Positions 49,601-62,500 of a stretch of DNA of 64,000 bases are shown piece by piece. The stretch is from Bradysia coprophila. Taxonomy: Eukaryota > Arthropoda > Insecta > Diptera > Sciaridae. Location of the stretch: contig NC_050736.1 in NCBI RefSeq assembly GCF_014529535.1, positions 1,364,001-1,428,000 of the forward strand, read 5' to 3'. The translations under genes were made by a program, and so were the position numbers. The notes beneath the pieces are model-generated. The model ran no database searches and had not been told where the DNA came from. It worked only from the letters and a program-made list of their open reading frames with translations. Each line of letters starts with the position of its first letter. Within the stretch, counting starts at the first letter, position 1.

Positions 49601-49604
49601 TAAA
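49599..49604 (+). terminator. AATAAA overlapping the arrestin-domain stop codon
   Basis: The last two bases of the TAA stop begin AATAAA. A signal this close implies a very short 3' UTR; a later, less canonical signal could also be used. Confidence 0.5.
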
Positions 49605-50066
49605 TGACAAGGAGATGTCTTTTCCAGCTCTACCATATCTAAATATTTTCTACGATTTATATCACTGAGATTCTTGCCTCCACGATTTTGACGGTGTCTT
49701 TTTTAGCAGTTTTGCGTGGATCTTTAACGATTGAGGTGAAGTGATCTTTTCTTAAAGCAATTAAAAAACCATTGTATGGAATTTACCATTCACAGAAAGT
49801 GTACGTGTGCTGTCCACACGATCTTTCTTGGGATGATCATGGCACTTCGACTTGCTATTTACTTGCATTCTACAGTAACAACTATGTGAATTTTTCTATA
49901 ATGATGTATCTCTTGTTTGATTAAACGTTTGATTGACATGGCATAGATATTGGCTTTGCAAAATTTTGTATTGTTTAAAATTGTGGTTTACGTTAAAACA
50001 TCGTTCACAATGCTGTTGTGATGAAAGATCTCTTTCCGGGTTCTTATACAACAGAATAAACGTTCA

Positions 50067-50587
50067 ATGCCGAGTCCAGCAACTAATATGGTTCAGGTAT
50101 CACGAATTCAACCAAAATTATTTCGTTGTTTCGTACGAGTCGAAGGAACAAGATACGAATCAGAAGTCAAAATTTACTTTCGTCCATTGGCAACACCAAC
50201 AAAACTGTCTGGCACACAAACCAATTACAACAGCAACGAATCACCGTACACGTATATGAAAATTGAATACGCTTTACAGGCCAAACCCTTGAGGTTTGTG
50301 TAGCTTGCACTGTGTTCATTCTATGCGTGTAGTGAAAAGCAATAATAATAATAAAAATTCTACAGTCGGAGGCAATGAAATTTCAGCATAATTTTGCTGC
50401 AGCTGTTTTTCAGCTGATCCACATAAACAATCAAAACTACCACGCGCCTACGTGCAGCAGCTTCAACCATATAAACAAGTGTAAACCGTTTTTAACTTCG
50501 TTCAGGCTACAACTCGCGAAATTGCCTAAAATTAATCGTCCAAAACAGATACACAAACAACTATTGCCTTGCAAAAGTAATTATATT
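50067..50587 (+). other. Two adjacent unassigned open frames
   Basis: Frames 50067-50303 and 50375-50659 follow each other on the plus strand with a possible GT donor after residue LRF and an AG acceptor before SEAMKFQHN, in compatible phase. Their composition is less biased than the surrounding spurious frames, but no domain is recognised, and the end of the second runs into a family B repeat at 50588. It could be a small gene, a gene remnant or chance. Confidence 0.2.
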
Positions 50588-50766
50588 TTAGATGCTACAT
50601 GCGTCGAAAACCGTACTTTTCATGTTTTAAGCACTTCTTTCGACGCTCTCAGCATGTAAAATCCATTACATAGCTCGGTATAAAAATGAAAAGTCTCGTT
50701 TTCGTGTGTTTATTGACCTCGGCTTCGCCTCGAATCAACAAAATTCACACGAAAACTCTACTCTAA
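50588..50766 (+). repeat. Dispersed repeat family B
   Basis: Same block order as at 45838-46042: GCTACATGCGTCGAAAACCG, CACTTCTTTCGACGC, TCGTTTTCGTGTGTTTATTG, CTCGGCTTCGCCTCG and CACACGAAAACTCTACT. About 80-85% alike by eye. Confidence 0.65.
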
Positions 50767-51009
50767 AACGTGAGGCTTTCAAGATCATTCTGTTGGTAAA
50801 TTGGTGGCCGTAGTGTGCTACCCCTAAAGAAATGGATTTCGATGGATTTTCAAAGATTGAAATCTTGCCAGATGTCATGATTAATTTTGACCCATTTGTT
50901 GTAAGGGTATTTATGTACAATTAAAAGAATACCTGTAGGGAAAATGTTACACAAATATTCCTAATACCACAAATAATAATAAATATTTGAACCAATACGA
51001 ATAATTAAT

Positions 51010-51698
51010 GACGACATTTTACGTTTGATGGAGGATATTCCTCAAGATTTTATTCCAGATAATGATGCCCATAAGAAAGTGCAAAAGAATTGGGACCTAC
51101 CGAGGATCAAAAGTAAATTTTCGGAAAACTAGGTTGACTAGGTTGTCAATTATGCGAAGAACATAAATGTCTTTGTGGTAAAAACGTTAAGAAGGATGGC
51201 TTACATGGTTTATCTTGCAATAAAAGCGGAGGATGGATTCCTGGACATGATGAAGTTAACAAAATCTTTTCTCATGCAATTTCTAGAGATGACAGGAAAA
51301 GACCGGATGGTATGACTCTAATTCCATGGAGTCACGGTAGACCTATTTTGTGGGATGTAACCATTAGAGATACCCTAGCTCCTTCTTATGTTAACCAGTC
51401 ATCCAAAAAAGCTGGTTCGATTGCTGATAATGCCGAAAGATCTAAGCACAATCATTACATTTGTTTAAAAGATAATTATTTATTCACACTTATTGGTTTT
51501 GAATCACTAGGTAGCATGGGTCCTGAGACAAAGACATTTATAAAGAAATTGGGATCATTAATGCAAAAGGCTTCTGGGGAACCGCGCTCTATGGACTACT
51601 TGCTACAGAAGGTTTCCATTGCGATTCAACGAAGAAATTCTAGTTGCATTTTAGGGACCTTGGGACGTAATAGAATTGATGATTTTTATTTATTGTAA
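51010..51698 (+). pseudogene. Retroelement-type coding relic (C-terminal region of invertebrate RT proteins)
   Basis: The open part 51312-51698 reads MTLIPWSHGRPILWDVTIRD followed by DTLAPSY, then SLGSMGPETKTFIKKLG and SIAIQRRNSSCILGTLGRN. In the same frame upstream are CEEHKCLCGKNV, DGLHGLSCNKS and DDRKRPDG. This series (Cys-rich block, KRPDGMTL-PW, WDVT--DT, AIQRGN) is one I associate with the region downstream of reverse transcriptase in many invertebrate proteins. A stop and a frame change before 51150 and the absence of any reverse transcriptase upstream show it is a truncated relic. The element class is not resolved. Confidence 0.5.
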
Positions 51699-51889
51699 AT
51701 ATTTGTTTTTTGAAAAGATCGTTTTTTTACTGCAGCCTTTTTTTTTCGCTTTTAATAAAGAATATTTATTTGAACCATTGAAATAAAACATTTCAGCTGT
51801 TGAACTAGATCAATGTCCCAAAAATTGTTACGTCAAAGGATTTCGGCGTGTTAAGATTTGCTTCAATTTATTACCGATAACGACTCCAT

Positions 51890-52210
51890 GAATAAACAAT
51901 AAACTTTGACTAACGCAGTCTTATAAGCAAAACGCAGGTTCAAAAAATGAAGTAGTAGATTCGAAAACTATCTCATGAAATACTTAGATCAAATTAAGCA
52001 ATAGATCCGACAGTAAAATTGCTGACATAACCTTTCCGTCTGTGAAGGCTAAAGAGTGAGAGAAATGAAACACTAAAATAGAAATTAAAATCTTATGTTC
52101 ATGTTAGAAGCAGAGCTGTGATATATACTTTTTAGCTGGAATTGTCCCAAATATCACTTGTTATCGACAACTACATCAATGAGAGTTAGCTTCGTTTTAT
52201 ATAGCAAAAT
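51890..52210. repeat. Diverged family A repeat
   Basis: Includes ATGAAGTAGTAGATTCGAAA, AGCAATAGATCCGACAGTAA, CCGTCTGTGAAGG and further on CTTGTTATCGACAACTACAT; these match in order parts of the 59663-59989 copy. A further fragment lies at about 54110-54290 (AATGAAGTAAAAGATTTCTT). Confidence 0.4.
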
Positions 52211-53531
52211 TAATATTAAAACAATCGAAATTGAAACTTTTATTCCAGTTTGTCGAAATGAAACAATGAAGATTCGATAACTGTCCTAATGACATTGTCG
52301 TTTGTGGAATTTTAAAGAAGAGGAAAATTAGAGGTTACAGATCATTATGCGTTATACGAACGTCTAATTGACGAAATTAAGGATGAAAACTTTTTTTACA
52401 AAAGAGAGAAAGCTTAAACTAATTAAGATACCCATTCCGCGTATAAGTGTTATAATACTCCGGCGTAATTACATAATTAATAATACAAAATTTTTGTCGG
52501 TTCAAACTCTAAATGCATTTCATTTATTTTCATTAGAAAAATGTCTCAATTAATTAAAAAATATAATCTTACGACGCATCAAATTATAATACACTGATTT
52601 TAAATATCACAACACTGCTCTGCCTCACTTGATATTTTTATAAATTATTCCAACACTTTTCCTTATTGAAATTAATAGCAACAATAAATAAAAATTTAAT
52701 CTCAATTTTACCCCAATAAATCAGACATAGCTAACAACGTGCAGAATAGAGGAAAGAATTATACATTTTGTTAACGTTTGGTTATTTATTTGAATCTTTG
52801 AGGAAAAAAAACCGTTAAGGATTTTTTTATGATTGCCAATAAAGTTCATACAAGAAAATATGAGAGATTATACAAATTAATGTAAGGTGGGCATTTAATA
52901 TTGACTGAACGACCTTCATCTTCATATTATAACACTGCACGCAATATAAAGGTTAGAGATTGACGAATTCATAAAGCAGGTAGATGATATAACCACATTA
53001 AAAATTACTAAATGTTATTCATTTAAGTTTTAGAGAGTAAAAATCATCATCTTCTTCTTCGTTTTTCTTCACCACAACAAAAGGCATATAACACACTCAC
53101 ATCTCAAAATCTCTTGTTTAGAAAAAAAAATCAATAATAAAATACTCGCGCGCGCGACTTATGGCTCACATGTGGAACAGAAGATGAGTCTTTGAATATT
53201 ATGCGAGCGATTCGGTGCGACTTATTTTTAAAATTGAAAGTTTAGAATCAGTTGCTAAAGATTACCTTACCGTCGCGGTCGTTTAATTTTGCAAAAAGGT
53301 GTGTTTGATTTTGTGATATGACTATAACGAAATAATATTGGAATCAACGTGATGCAAGTTTTGGATATTAATTGGAAGTGAAGAAAACAAAAATCGATCA
53401 GAATTTTGAAATTTCGAACAAACAAATTTATTGGATTTTATTTTTTAAACTTTAATTTGTAACGGCTGTGCCATCAATGTTTTCTATTAAGTGATTAAGG
53501 TGTAAAAGTTTTTTTTTTATTTTAATTAACC
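52211..53531. other. Intergenic DNA upstream of the Rebers-Riddiford gene
   Basis: AT-rich, with no gene seen. It should contain the promoter and 5' UTR of the gene starting at 53532, but no TATA box or initiator could be assigned with confidence. Confidence 0.4.
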
Positions 53532-56500
53532 ATGAGGATTTTTCTAGCATTATCTGTGGTGAGTTGAAAAACAAAATGACCTTTTCGTCGACTTTTTACA
53601 TTTTTCTGAGGTGATGTGGAGGTGACAAAAACATAACAAATAGAAATTTACACAATAAAAATTGAAATGGCATTAATAGCGGCTTTTTTTCGTTCAATTT
53701 ACCCGATTTATACTCAAACGTTAAACTATAAATCTTTCGAATATACTGGTTTGGCAATGCCGATACCTCAATCAACTTTTTTTTTTACTCGATTCATTTT
53801 TGCATTTCGTTTCTCAATAAGTTTGATTTTTAAATGTAACTATGAGCTCATCGAGGAAATTAATTCGATCAATGTGTGATTGCGATTGTTCCTAATTGGT
53901 TGACCAGTTTAGTCACACAAAATTTGAGAGGCAAGGTAAAATAATAGTTGGGTTTTAAGACGGTTCTGCAATGTCCAAAATTTTATTGTTTCGTCTAAGG
54001 AAAAACAGTTAGATTTTACTTTGACTTTCAATATTTTTGAGCAAAAAATGGAAGAAAGGGTCGCAAAACCTATAACCGCATTGTTACATCAATGCTAATT
54101 TTTTGTTATTTCATCTGTTAACGAAAACTACGACCGAACTGATCAATTACCAATGCCGTCTTATCCATAAAAATGATTGTTAAAACCAATGAAGTAAAAG
54201 ATTTCTTTACCATTATGTTACAAATATACTTAGATCAAAAGATGTAATTGAATCAATAATTATACTAATCATAGCTTGGCAGTTTGTGAATACAGTTGGG
54301 AATTGCAAGAGAGTTTAAAAACGCAAAAATTAGACAAATATATCAAAATTTATGAATTTTACAGTACAAAAACTTTTCCGGTTAGAAGTAATGCATGTTT
54401 CTGGTATCTGGAGACGAAATAACATTTAATTATTTAACGTATGTCATCATCGTCGAAATTCACATCTTTTTAGTGATCACTTTCATGCAGTGCGGCCACT
54501 TCACACGGATAATCCGCATCGATCTGAGGGGCGAAAAATTCACTTTCTTAAGGGCGCTAAATTAATCCGGGAAAATAGTTTTAAAAGAAAGTCGGTAATA
54601 CCAACAGCTCTTTGCCTCCAGGAGACGCCAAGTTTTTCATTTGGACAGTAATGCAATGTATTACTTTCAGCCAAAAATTTACACAGACTAAAATGAAGTC
54701 TTTTACTTCATTCGTTGTTCTCGATAACATATGGTATAGCCGTCAGTAATAGATAATTTCAATTATCTGTTCGAGGTTTAATGGTATAGTGATGTTCCCA
54801 GAATTGAAAAGTAAATGCTAGAAATTCGTAAAAGATGTTATAAATGACATGACTTCGAACAATCGTAGCTTTATGACGTACCTAACATTCCTAATACCTA
54901 AATCGCAATGTACCAGCATCCGTGATGGTGCTTTAATTGAATTACCTTTTGTATATTGCAGAACCTGCTTTTCTATTAAAAGAAACATGTGTCTAAATGA
55001 AAAGTAATTTTCCCTCTCTATAGCAAAATTAACAAGTATAGTTTAGGACAAGCCCATGGAGGATAAAATATTCAACACCTCTTAGTTCCCTCTCAATTCA
55101 ATGAGTCTATTATGTGTATATTTAAAGCAATGACGATCCTATTGTATAAACAAACATTCCTTTTGAATCACAGCGCTCAGCAGACACAACTAAATCAATG
55201 CTAATTGGAATTCTTTTATGAATTTACTAGCTCAATATATTTTAGATTAAATTTTAAAAAAATCAAAGAAGATGACTACTGTTGTTTATGATTTCGAACT
55301 AAATATTATATGTATTGTAAGTCTACGGTAGGTATAGATAATCTGAACTGAACAGAAATATAGCGTAACTGTCAAGAATATCTATACTCATACTCACTTT
55401 AGAGATGTGACTTTTTCAACTGAGTTAAGATGTGGAATTCTTCATGCAAACTCATATTGAAACGAGTTGGAATTTATTGACTCGTCAAAATAAACATTTG
55501 CGCAGAGCACTGAAGTGCATTACATAGGTTTCCCAGATCGAATATAATAAGTACAAAGAATTGTCTACCTACAGTGGTGGAACTAATGTTGTCTTCCCAG
55601 TAACAGAGTCACAATTTCCCGGTTAAAATTAAAAAGATGAAAACGTTCTTCCGATCCATACATTTTCCGGTACTTAGTTAGACGAAAGATACGAAAGATC
55701 GATTTTTCGGTATCCAATTTCTTTTACGAGTAATCAATTAAAATTCTGTCAGATATTATTAGAAAAGAGATCAAAAAATTCTACTATAAATATTTAAATG
55801 TATATCGACCATCAGGTTTTGGATCATTTGCAATATCCACTGCTAAGGGCTTTACCCCTTTTTTTGTTAAATATGCTAATAGCGTATTTTTACGTACCGG
55901 TTCCCAATTTCTGACACTTTGACACTTTAATAGTGGAATTGCTACAACTCGAGTCGAAGCACCCCCTAGACACTTCAACAAAAAATATATGTAAATAGCG
56001 TGAATTGTTGGTAGTTTCTACTCGGTAATAGTTACAAATCAGAGTCGTCGTGGAAATTATAGAGAAGATCGAATTGGCACTGATTTGTGTAAGAAGAAGA
56101 ATTGAAAGTCAGAATAAACACGCCCGAAATAAAGTGCAAAACGAATTGCAAGTTACGTATAGTGTTGTACAAACTAAATTCAGACTCCAAACCAGAATAT
56201 ACGTTAAGTCATAGTTCTGCTTCTACTAGAAGCTTTCTAGTGCTAGAAGCAGTGCTATGGTTAATTTTTTCCAAATCCTTTTGAATTATTTCAATCAAAG
56301 ACAGATTTTTTTTTTAATTTCATCTAAGACGTTTTATGTTGGTTTAACCACAACGAAGTTTTCAGTGAATTTTATAGAAAGTAAGTCTTCCTCGATATAA
56401 CATTGTACGAATACGAAGAGCGCTCTCGAGCATTCCATCTATCTTATAGTAGAATATTGTAGGAAAATATTTCTAGGGAAAGCAATAGAATTTGCTTGAG

Positions 56501-59500
56501 AAATAGAGGTATGTAAAATCCATATTAAAAGACTCTGGATAAAATTAAAAGTCACGTTCTAGGCTTCGCCTCGGATCAACAAAATTCACACGAAAACTGG
56601 ACTGTTCGAATTAGCTATGTGAATGACTATGTCACTCTTTTTGCGGTGGTAATTTGCGGTCAGAATTCGAAGAGGAGTAAATGAGCACAAAAATCTACAT
56701 TATACTTTTCACTACCCGACTTTTGTAATAATTTCGTCACATTATAGTAATGGCTTACCGTTATAGGTAGTCAATGACTTGATCAATTTATATAGACACG
56801 GAAATGCAGATCCAATGATTATATCTTTATGATCTCAGCACAAAGATTTGCGCAAACTTTCGGTATACAATGAATTTCTTCAAAGCATTTTTTAATGTCA
56901 AACCGCAAAGTTGACGTTTTCGTGTTAAGGGTGTGTGTGATATAATTTTTCAATGAATTTCGGTCATAATTCCTCTAGGTAGTCTACCTCTATGTGTCAA
57001 ACCAACACACGTCAAGCAAAAGTGTTTGAGTGAGAGCTGCCAAATATAGTACTAACTAAGTGGAGACCAGTGAGACCATTTCAATACTAAAATCTACTGT
57101 AATGTAAAAATATTCATAATAAGTTACCAGGTTTTGGTATCTACCAATACTGCACTTCTGAGCATGGTATTTATTTAAAATCTTGTTGCTAACATGTTAG
57201 TAAAGGGGGATTCTACTCACACGATGTGTGCCGATGTAACACCCCATTTATTAACTATTTAGCAAAATAGCTATTTTGCACACATTTCTAGTGACAATTA
57301 CACACACTTGTTGATATCCAAGTGAATCCAATGTCCAAATGATCGTTACGCTTGGCACGACAAGCACGACCAAAAAAACTCAAGTACTGCAAAAGTGCTC
57401 TGGTTTTTAACAGACGAGAAGTTTCAGCAGAATTCTCAGAATTATCGGTATCAAGGGCATAGGAAGATAATTGTTTGTGGCTCTTAGCATCATATTTTCA
57501 AACTGATTCCAAATTATCGTGTGAGACGAACGGTTGGTGCACGAAAGGAGGTAAAGTGTGCGAATTCAACAAATTTTGACACTCCATCGGATTGGATTGT
57601 TGACCTGAAACTTAAATTGTGATTTTCAGAGCATCTAGACGATTCGTACATTCAGACCATTGAAGGAGTTCACATTTCAACAGTAAAATTTAGTGAAGTG
57701 CTTTCTATTTTTCTGCGACCATCGTTCCCGGAACAATGCCGCAAACAAATGAATATGGTCAACCAGTTGGTGATGCTGTGCCCGATTGGAAGCCACGTCC
57801 TCCACCGGCGCCCGTAACACTAAACGGTCGTTCATGTCGTCTCGAACCACTGAATACAAACAAACATGCTGACGATCTTCACGCAGCTTTCAGCCATGAC
57901 GATGGTCGTCTCTGGACTTACATGCCAGATGGTCCGTTCCCCAATATACAGGAATTTCGAAAATTCATCGACGCGGAAGTGTGCAATGATTTTCAAGATT
58001 TCGCCATAGTCGATTTGGCTACAGGAAAACCCGTTGGAATGATAGCACTCAAGGAACCCGATCCGCAAAATGGAGTAGTTGAAGGCGGGCGAGCTGTTTT
58101 TTCTCCGTTGCTTCAGCAATCGATACTCTCAACTGAAGCACAGTTCCTGTTAGCTTCGTATGTCTTCGATCATTTGGGCTATCGATGTTATAAATGGCGT
58201 TGCGGCAGTCATAATGCATCGGCACGGAAAGCTGTCGAACGATTGGGATTCAAATTGGATGGTGTATTTTGCAAGGCAAGAGTTCAAAAAGGCCGAAACT
58301 TTGATGAAGCTTGGTTTTCAATTACTGATGACAGGTGGCCTGCAATAAGATCCACTCTGCAAACTTGGCATGCATTAGACAATTTCGATGCACAAGGCCG
58401 ACAAATCAGAAAATTAGAAGATATACGAAGAGCAATCGATCGAAACATTAATGGAATTCCTTCTTCACTCTGAGAATAAATGTTGAATATACTCACATTT
58501 TTGAAATTTAGCATTTGTCGAATATTTGTTATCTTTAATTCACGCGATTTCAACTTTGGTTTGAATTCTTCAATCTTGAAAACCCAATAATTCTGTCTGG
58601 AGCAATGCCGATCCCAATATCAATGAGTTTTGTCAAACAATCAGTGATACTGTACACAGTTGGAAGCCATGTCGTCCATCACAACCTGAGATTTTGACCG
58701 GTCGGGTCGTACATGTTGTCTTGAACTGCTGAATGTGGTGAAACATGCTGACGATCTGTACACAGCTTTCAGTCATGACAATGGCTTTGGACTTCCATGG
58801 ATGTGGGGCCTTTCCCCAGTTTCGAGGAATCCCTGAAGTTAATCAATGCGGAAGTGAAAAATAAATATCAACCTTTTGCAGTAATTGATTTGAGTTCAAA
58901 TAAACCCGTCGGAATGATAGCACTCCAACGACCCGATCCACAGCATGGTAAGATTGAAGGCGGTCAGGCTGTATTTTCTTCATGTCACAAACTATTGATC
59001 CAATCAATTGATTCTCAGTATATTCTGTTTTCGATCGACTGAAATATCGTTGCTATGAATGGAGTCTGATTGCGGCTGTACGAAAAGCTATTGAGTGGCT
59101 GAGTTTCGTATTCGATAAGGTATTTTCCGTAAAACGGCTGTGCAGAAAGGTTATAATACTGTTTACGCGTGGTTCTCGATTACCCAACGATTAAAAACTT
59201 GGTTTGCACCGCATAACTTCGATGTTATTAAGAACGATCTGAATCTCTCATAAATAATTTAATTCCGTTTAGTTTCACTAAAAAATTTCGAAACGTGATA
59301 AAACGATTCTTAATATTTGCTTCATAACTTCATTCTCTGGTACAGGTCTGGTTTTATGCTCACATTAGAGTGTTATTGTCTACAAAATGCCCGGTCCCAT
59401 GTATTCAATAGAAATTTAACTCATGTGAACTTCACTCTCGGTATTTTTTTCTATTTATTCTCGTTCGTTAATAAGACATAATCGAATAACCAGAAAAAAT

Positions 59501-62500
59501 ATTGAAATCGATTCAAAAATTTGTTTATAACAGCAGTTAGATCAACATAATCCGCCTTGGAACCTAACCTAAGGAATTCCATTCTAATCAAATATTTTCT
59601 TGTAAATCGGTTGAGAATTAATCCAGTTCTGTGTTGACAAAGAACAGAAAATTAATACATTCAACCTGTTACAGACGGCTGTCATCTGTTATCGACAACG
59701 ACAGCAATAAAAAACAATAAGGTCCGACTAATGTGGTCTTATATAGCAAAAAATACAATGAAGTAAAAGATTTCTGAAATCAGTATCTGAAAATCTTCGA
59801 TCAAATGAAGTAATAGATCGGTGTTGAGGAATTTCGCGCCGCGTCATTCACAATAACCCCCAAAGTGACATTTTCCTTATACAAAATGTGTCATTCTGTC
59901 AATTATTGTGAATGACGCGGCGCGAAATTCCTAGCAGCCAATAGATCAGATAGCAAAACTGTTAATATGCTTGCCGTCTGTGACAGGTTTACGTTTTTTA
60001 GTCATATTTCCATACATTTTTAATCATAGAGATCGTGTTACGTACGGTGTATTTTCTGTTGTAACACCCATGACTTACAGTAAAGGGAATGACATTGTAC
60101 GAATACGAAGGACGTTCTCGAGGTTTCCATCTATCTTCTCGTACAAAATTTTAGGAAAATATTCCTAGTGAAAACAAGAGAATTTGCTTCAGCATGTCGA
60201 ACCAATATTACTAAACTCGGGATAAAAGTGAAAAGTCACGTTTTTGTATATTTATTGACCTCGGCTTCGCCTCAGATCAACAAAATTCACAACTGGACTT
60301 TTCGATTTGTTATCCCTTGTTATGTAAATGACTATGTCACTCTTTCTATGATGGTAATTTGTGGTCAGAATTCGAAGAGGAGTGAATGAGCATTAAAATC
60401 TACGTTATACTTTTCACTAAATACCTGACTTACGTCACATTTTAGTAACGGTAAACCATATAATGATAGGTATTCAATATCAATAATGACTTGATCAATT
60501 TCTATAGAGACGGAAATGCAGATTCAATGATTATATCTTTATGATCTTAACACAAAAGTTTGCGCAATCTTTCCGTACAATGAGTTTCAAGCTTTTTTTT
60601 AACTGTCAAACCAAAGATGAACTCAACAGAAATAAGTAGAGACAATAGATTATATGAAACCAGTTCAATATATTTGTTTTAACTTTTTTGTTTATTTATT
60701 TAAATAATACCGCGATGATGCTCCAATATTGTATATAGAAGTAAATGAATTGCTTCAACAAATCTTTGCATATATTATTTACGATCACGCAAGAAAGTGA
60801 ATTTGATGAAGAGGACAGAGATGACGTTATAAAAGTTTTGTGTTTAATTTTACATTTGTGATTCATTTTCAAATAAATAAGCTCATAAATAAGTCAATAA
60901 TATAGGTAGATCTTTGCGGTTTTTTGTTCATATTCAGGCATTTAAAAAAAGAATATTAAATAATAATCAGTTGGTTAATTGGGTATAGAATCGGTGGTTG
61001 TGGGTAAACCTGTTATTTTTTGTGCCAAAACCAAGCAACTTTTTTTCATAAAATAAAAAGCAATCTATAAAATGTATAACGTTTGAGAGAAAATACATCC
61101 TTTTCAGGAGGGAACATCCATTAGATAGATACACGTTCTTTATCAGTAAATAATCTGCTCAATATTTCAACAGGGGTATTAATATAGCATGTGGTTTCAA
61201 AATGATGGTTCAGGTCAAAGCACCTAGCAGGGTAATAGAGGATTTTACACGTCAAATAGAGTAGTTTTTTGATACCAATAATACCATTATCAGCCTTAAT
61301 GGTAATTTTCCAATGACATTATGAAAAAAAGGTATGGAAATATTCGCATACTTCGATTAAAGTAGTACTCTATTTTCTTCTATTACCCTGCTAGGTGCTT
61401 TGTTCAGGTACATACCGACATATTTTCTGTTTCTGTGTTTTACTTGAGTTATTGATTTCTCCATACGAAAATACATGCAAAATTCACTTAACACTAGTAA
61501 ACCACAAAACAGAAAATATGTCGGTTTTCAAAATTCCGTGAGTGTATGAATGTGAGAATATCATCCATATTGAAGCTTTTAGTTTACGTGAAGATGCTTT
61601 GCAAAAAGGCCAGGTTGAAAGTGTTAAATGCTGTTATGAAAAAAAAAATTGAGGAGCAATTTCTTGCAAAACATTAAATTTCGAGAAAAGTATAAACCTA
61701 TCCAAAACGCCAATTAACTCATCAAATTTATTAGTTCAACTTTGCGCGAAAAAACCTCTATCAATTAGATAACTTTTAATATAACAAATAGGCAGCGGTT
61801 ATAGTGAATTTTTATTATTTCTCAGCCAAAGAACAACCTTCAACTTTTCCTCTTCAAAGTCGAGACGAAAGCAGGCTATACAAATAATGACGATGTGAAG
61901 ACATTTGAAAATCATTTTTGGAATGCTTTATGTGGGAATTTCAATCATAATTTAAAGAGCAATCGAAATTCATCAATTTTAATAAAAATAACATAACACA
62001 CACAGCCAACAGCCTTGCATTTATAATGCAGCTCATAAGAAAAACTTAAATATTTTTTTTTTCTATTTATCTTTCGAAGATAATTTATTGTTAAACGGCT
62101 GAAATCAAATAAGGGCAATAAATAATGCTCTTGTCTGTTTGATTTTTTCTAAACATACACGAAATGGTACATGGCTATGTTTTATATGATCAATAAACAA
62201 ACAAAAAAATTAATTTATTAATAATTGATTCATGGACTCAGGCGGGGGATTCGCTTACATTTGATGAGGAAAAGCTTTAATTGCATTTTTTTCTGATAAT
62301 ATACTAACTGACACATTAAGGTCGCACTTAATTGTTTCACTGATGTTATATTGTTAAATATCGATTTTCTTAATTCGAATGTTACAAAAGGTCTCACGAT
62401 TTGGGACAATGATGGGGGATGCATTTAAATGTCTGCGATTAATTTTTATTTTATAAGTTTCTGGTCGTTTCATAAATTTTATGTTTAAATTTGCTTCCCA

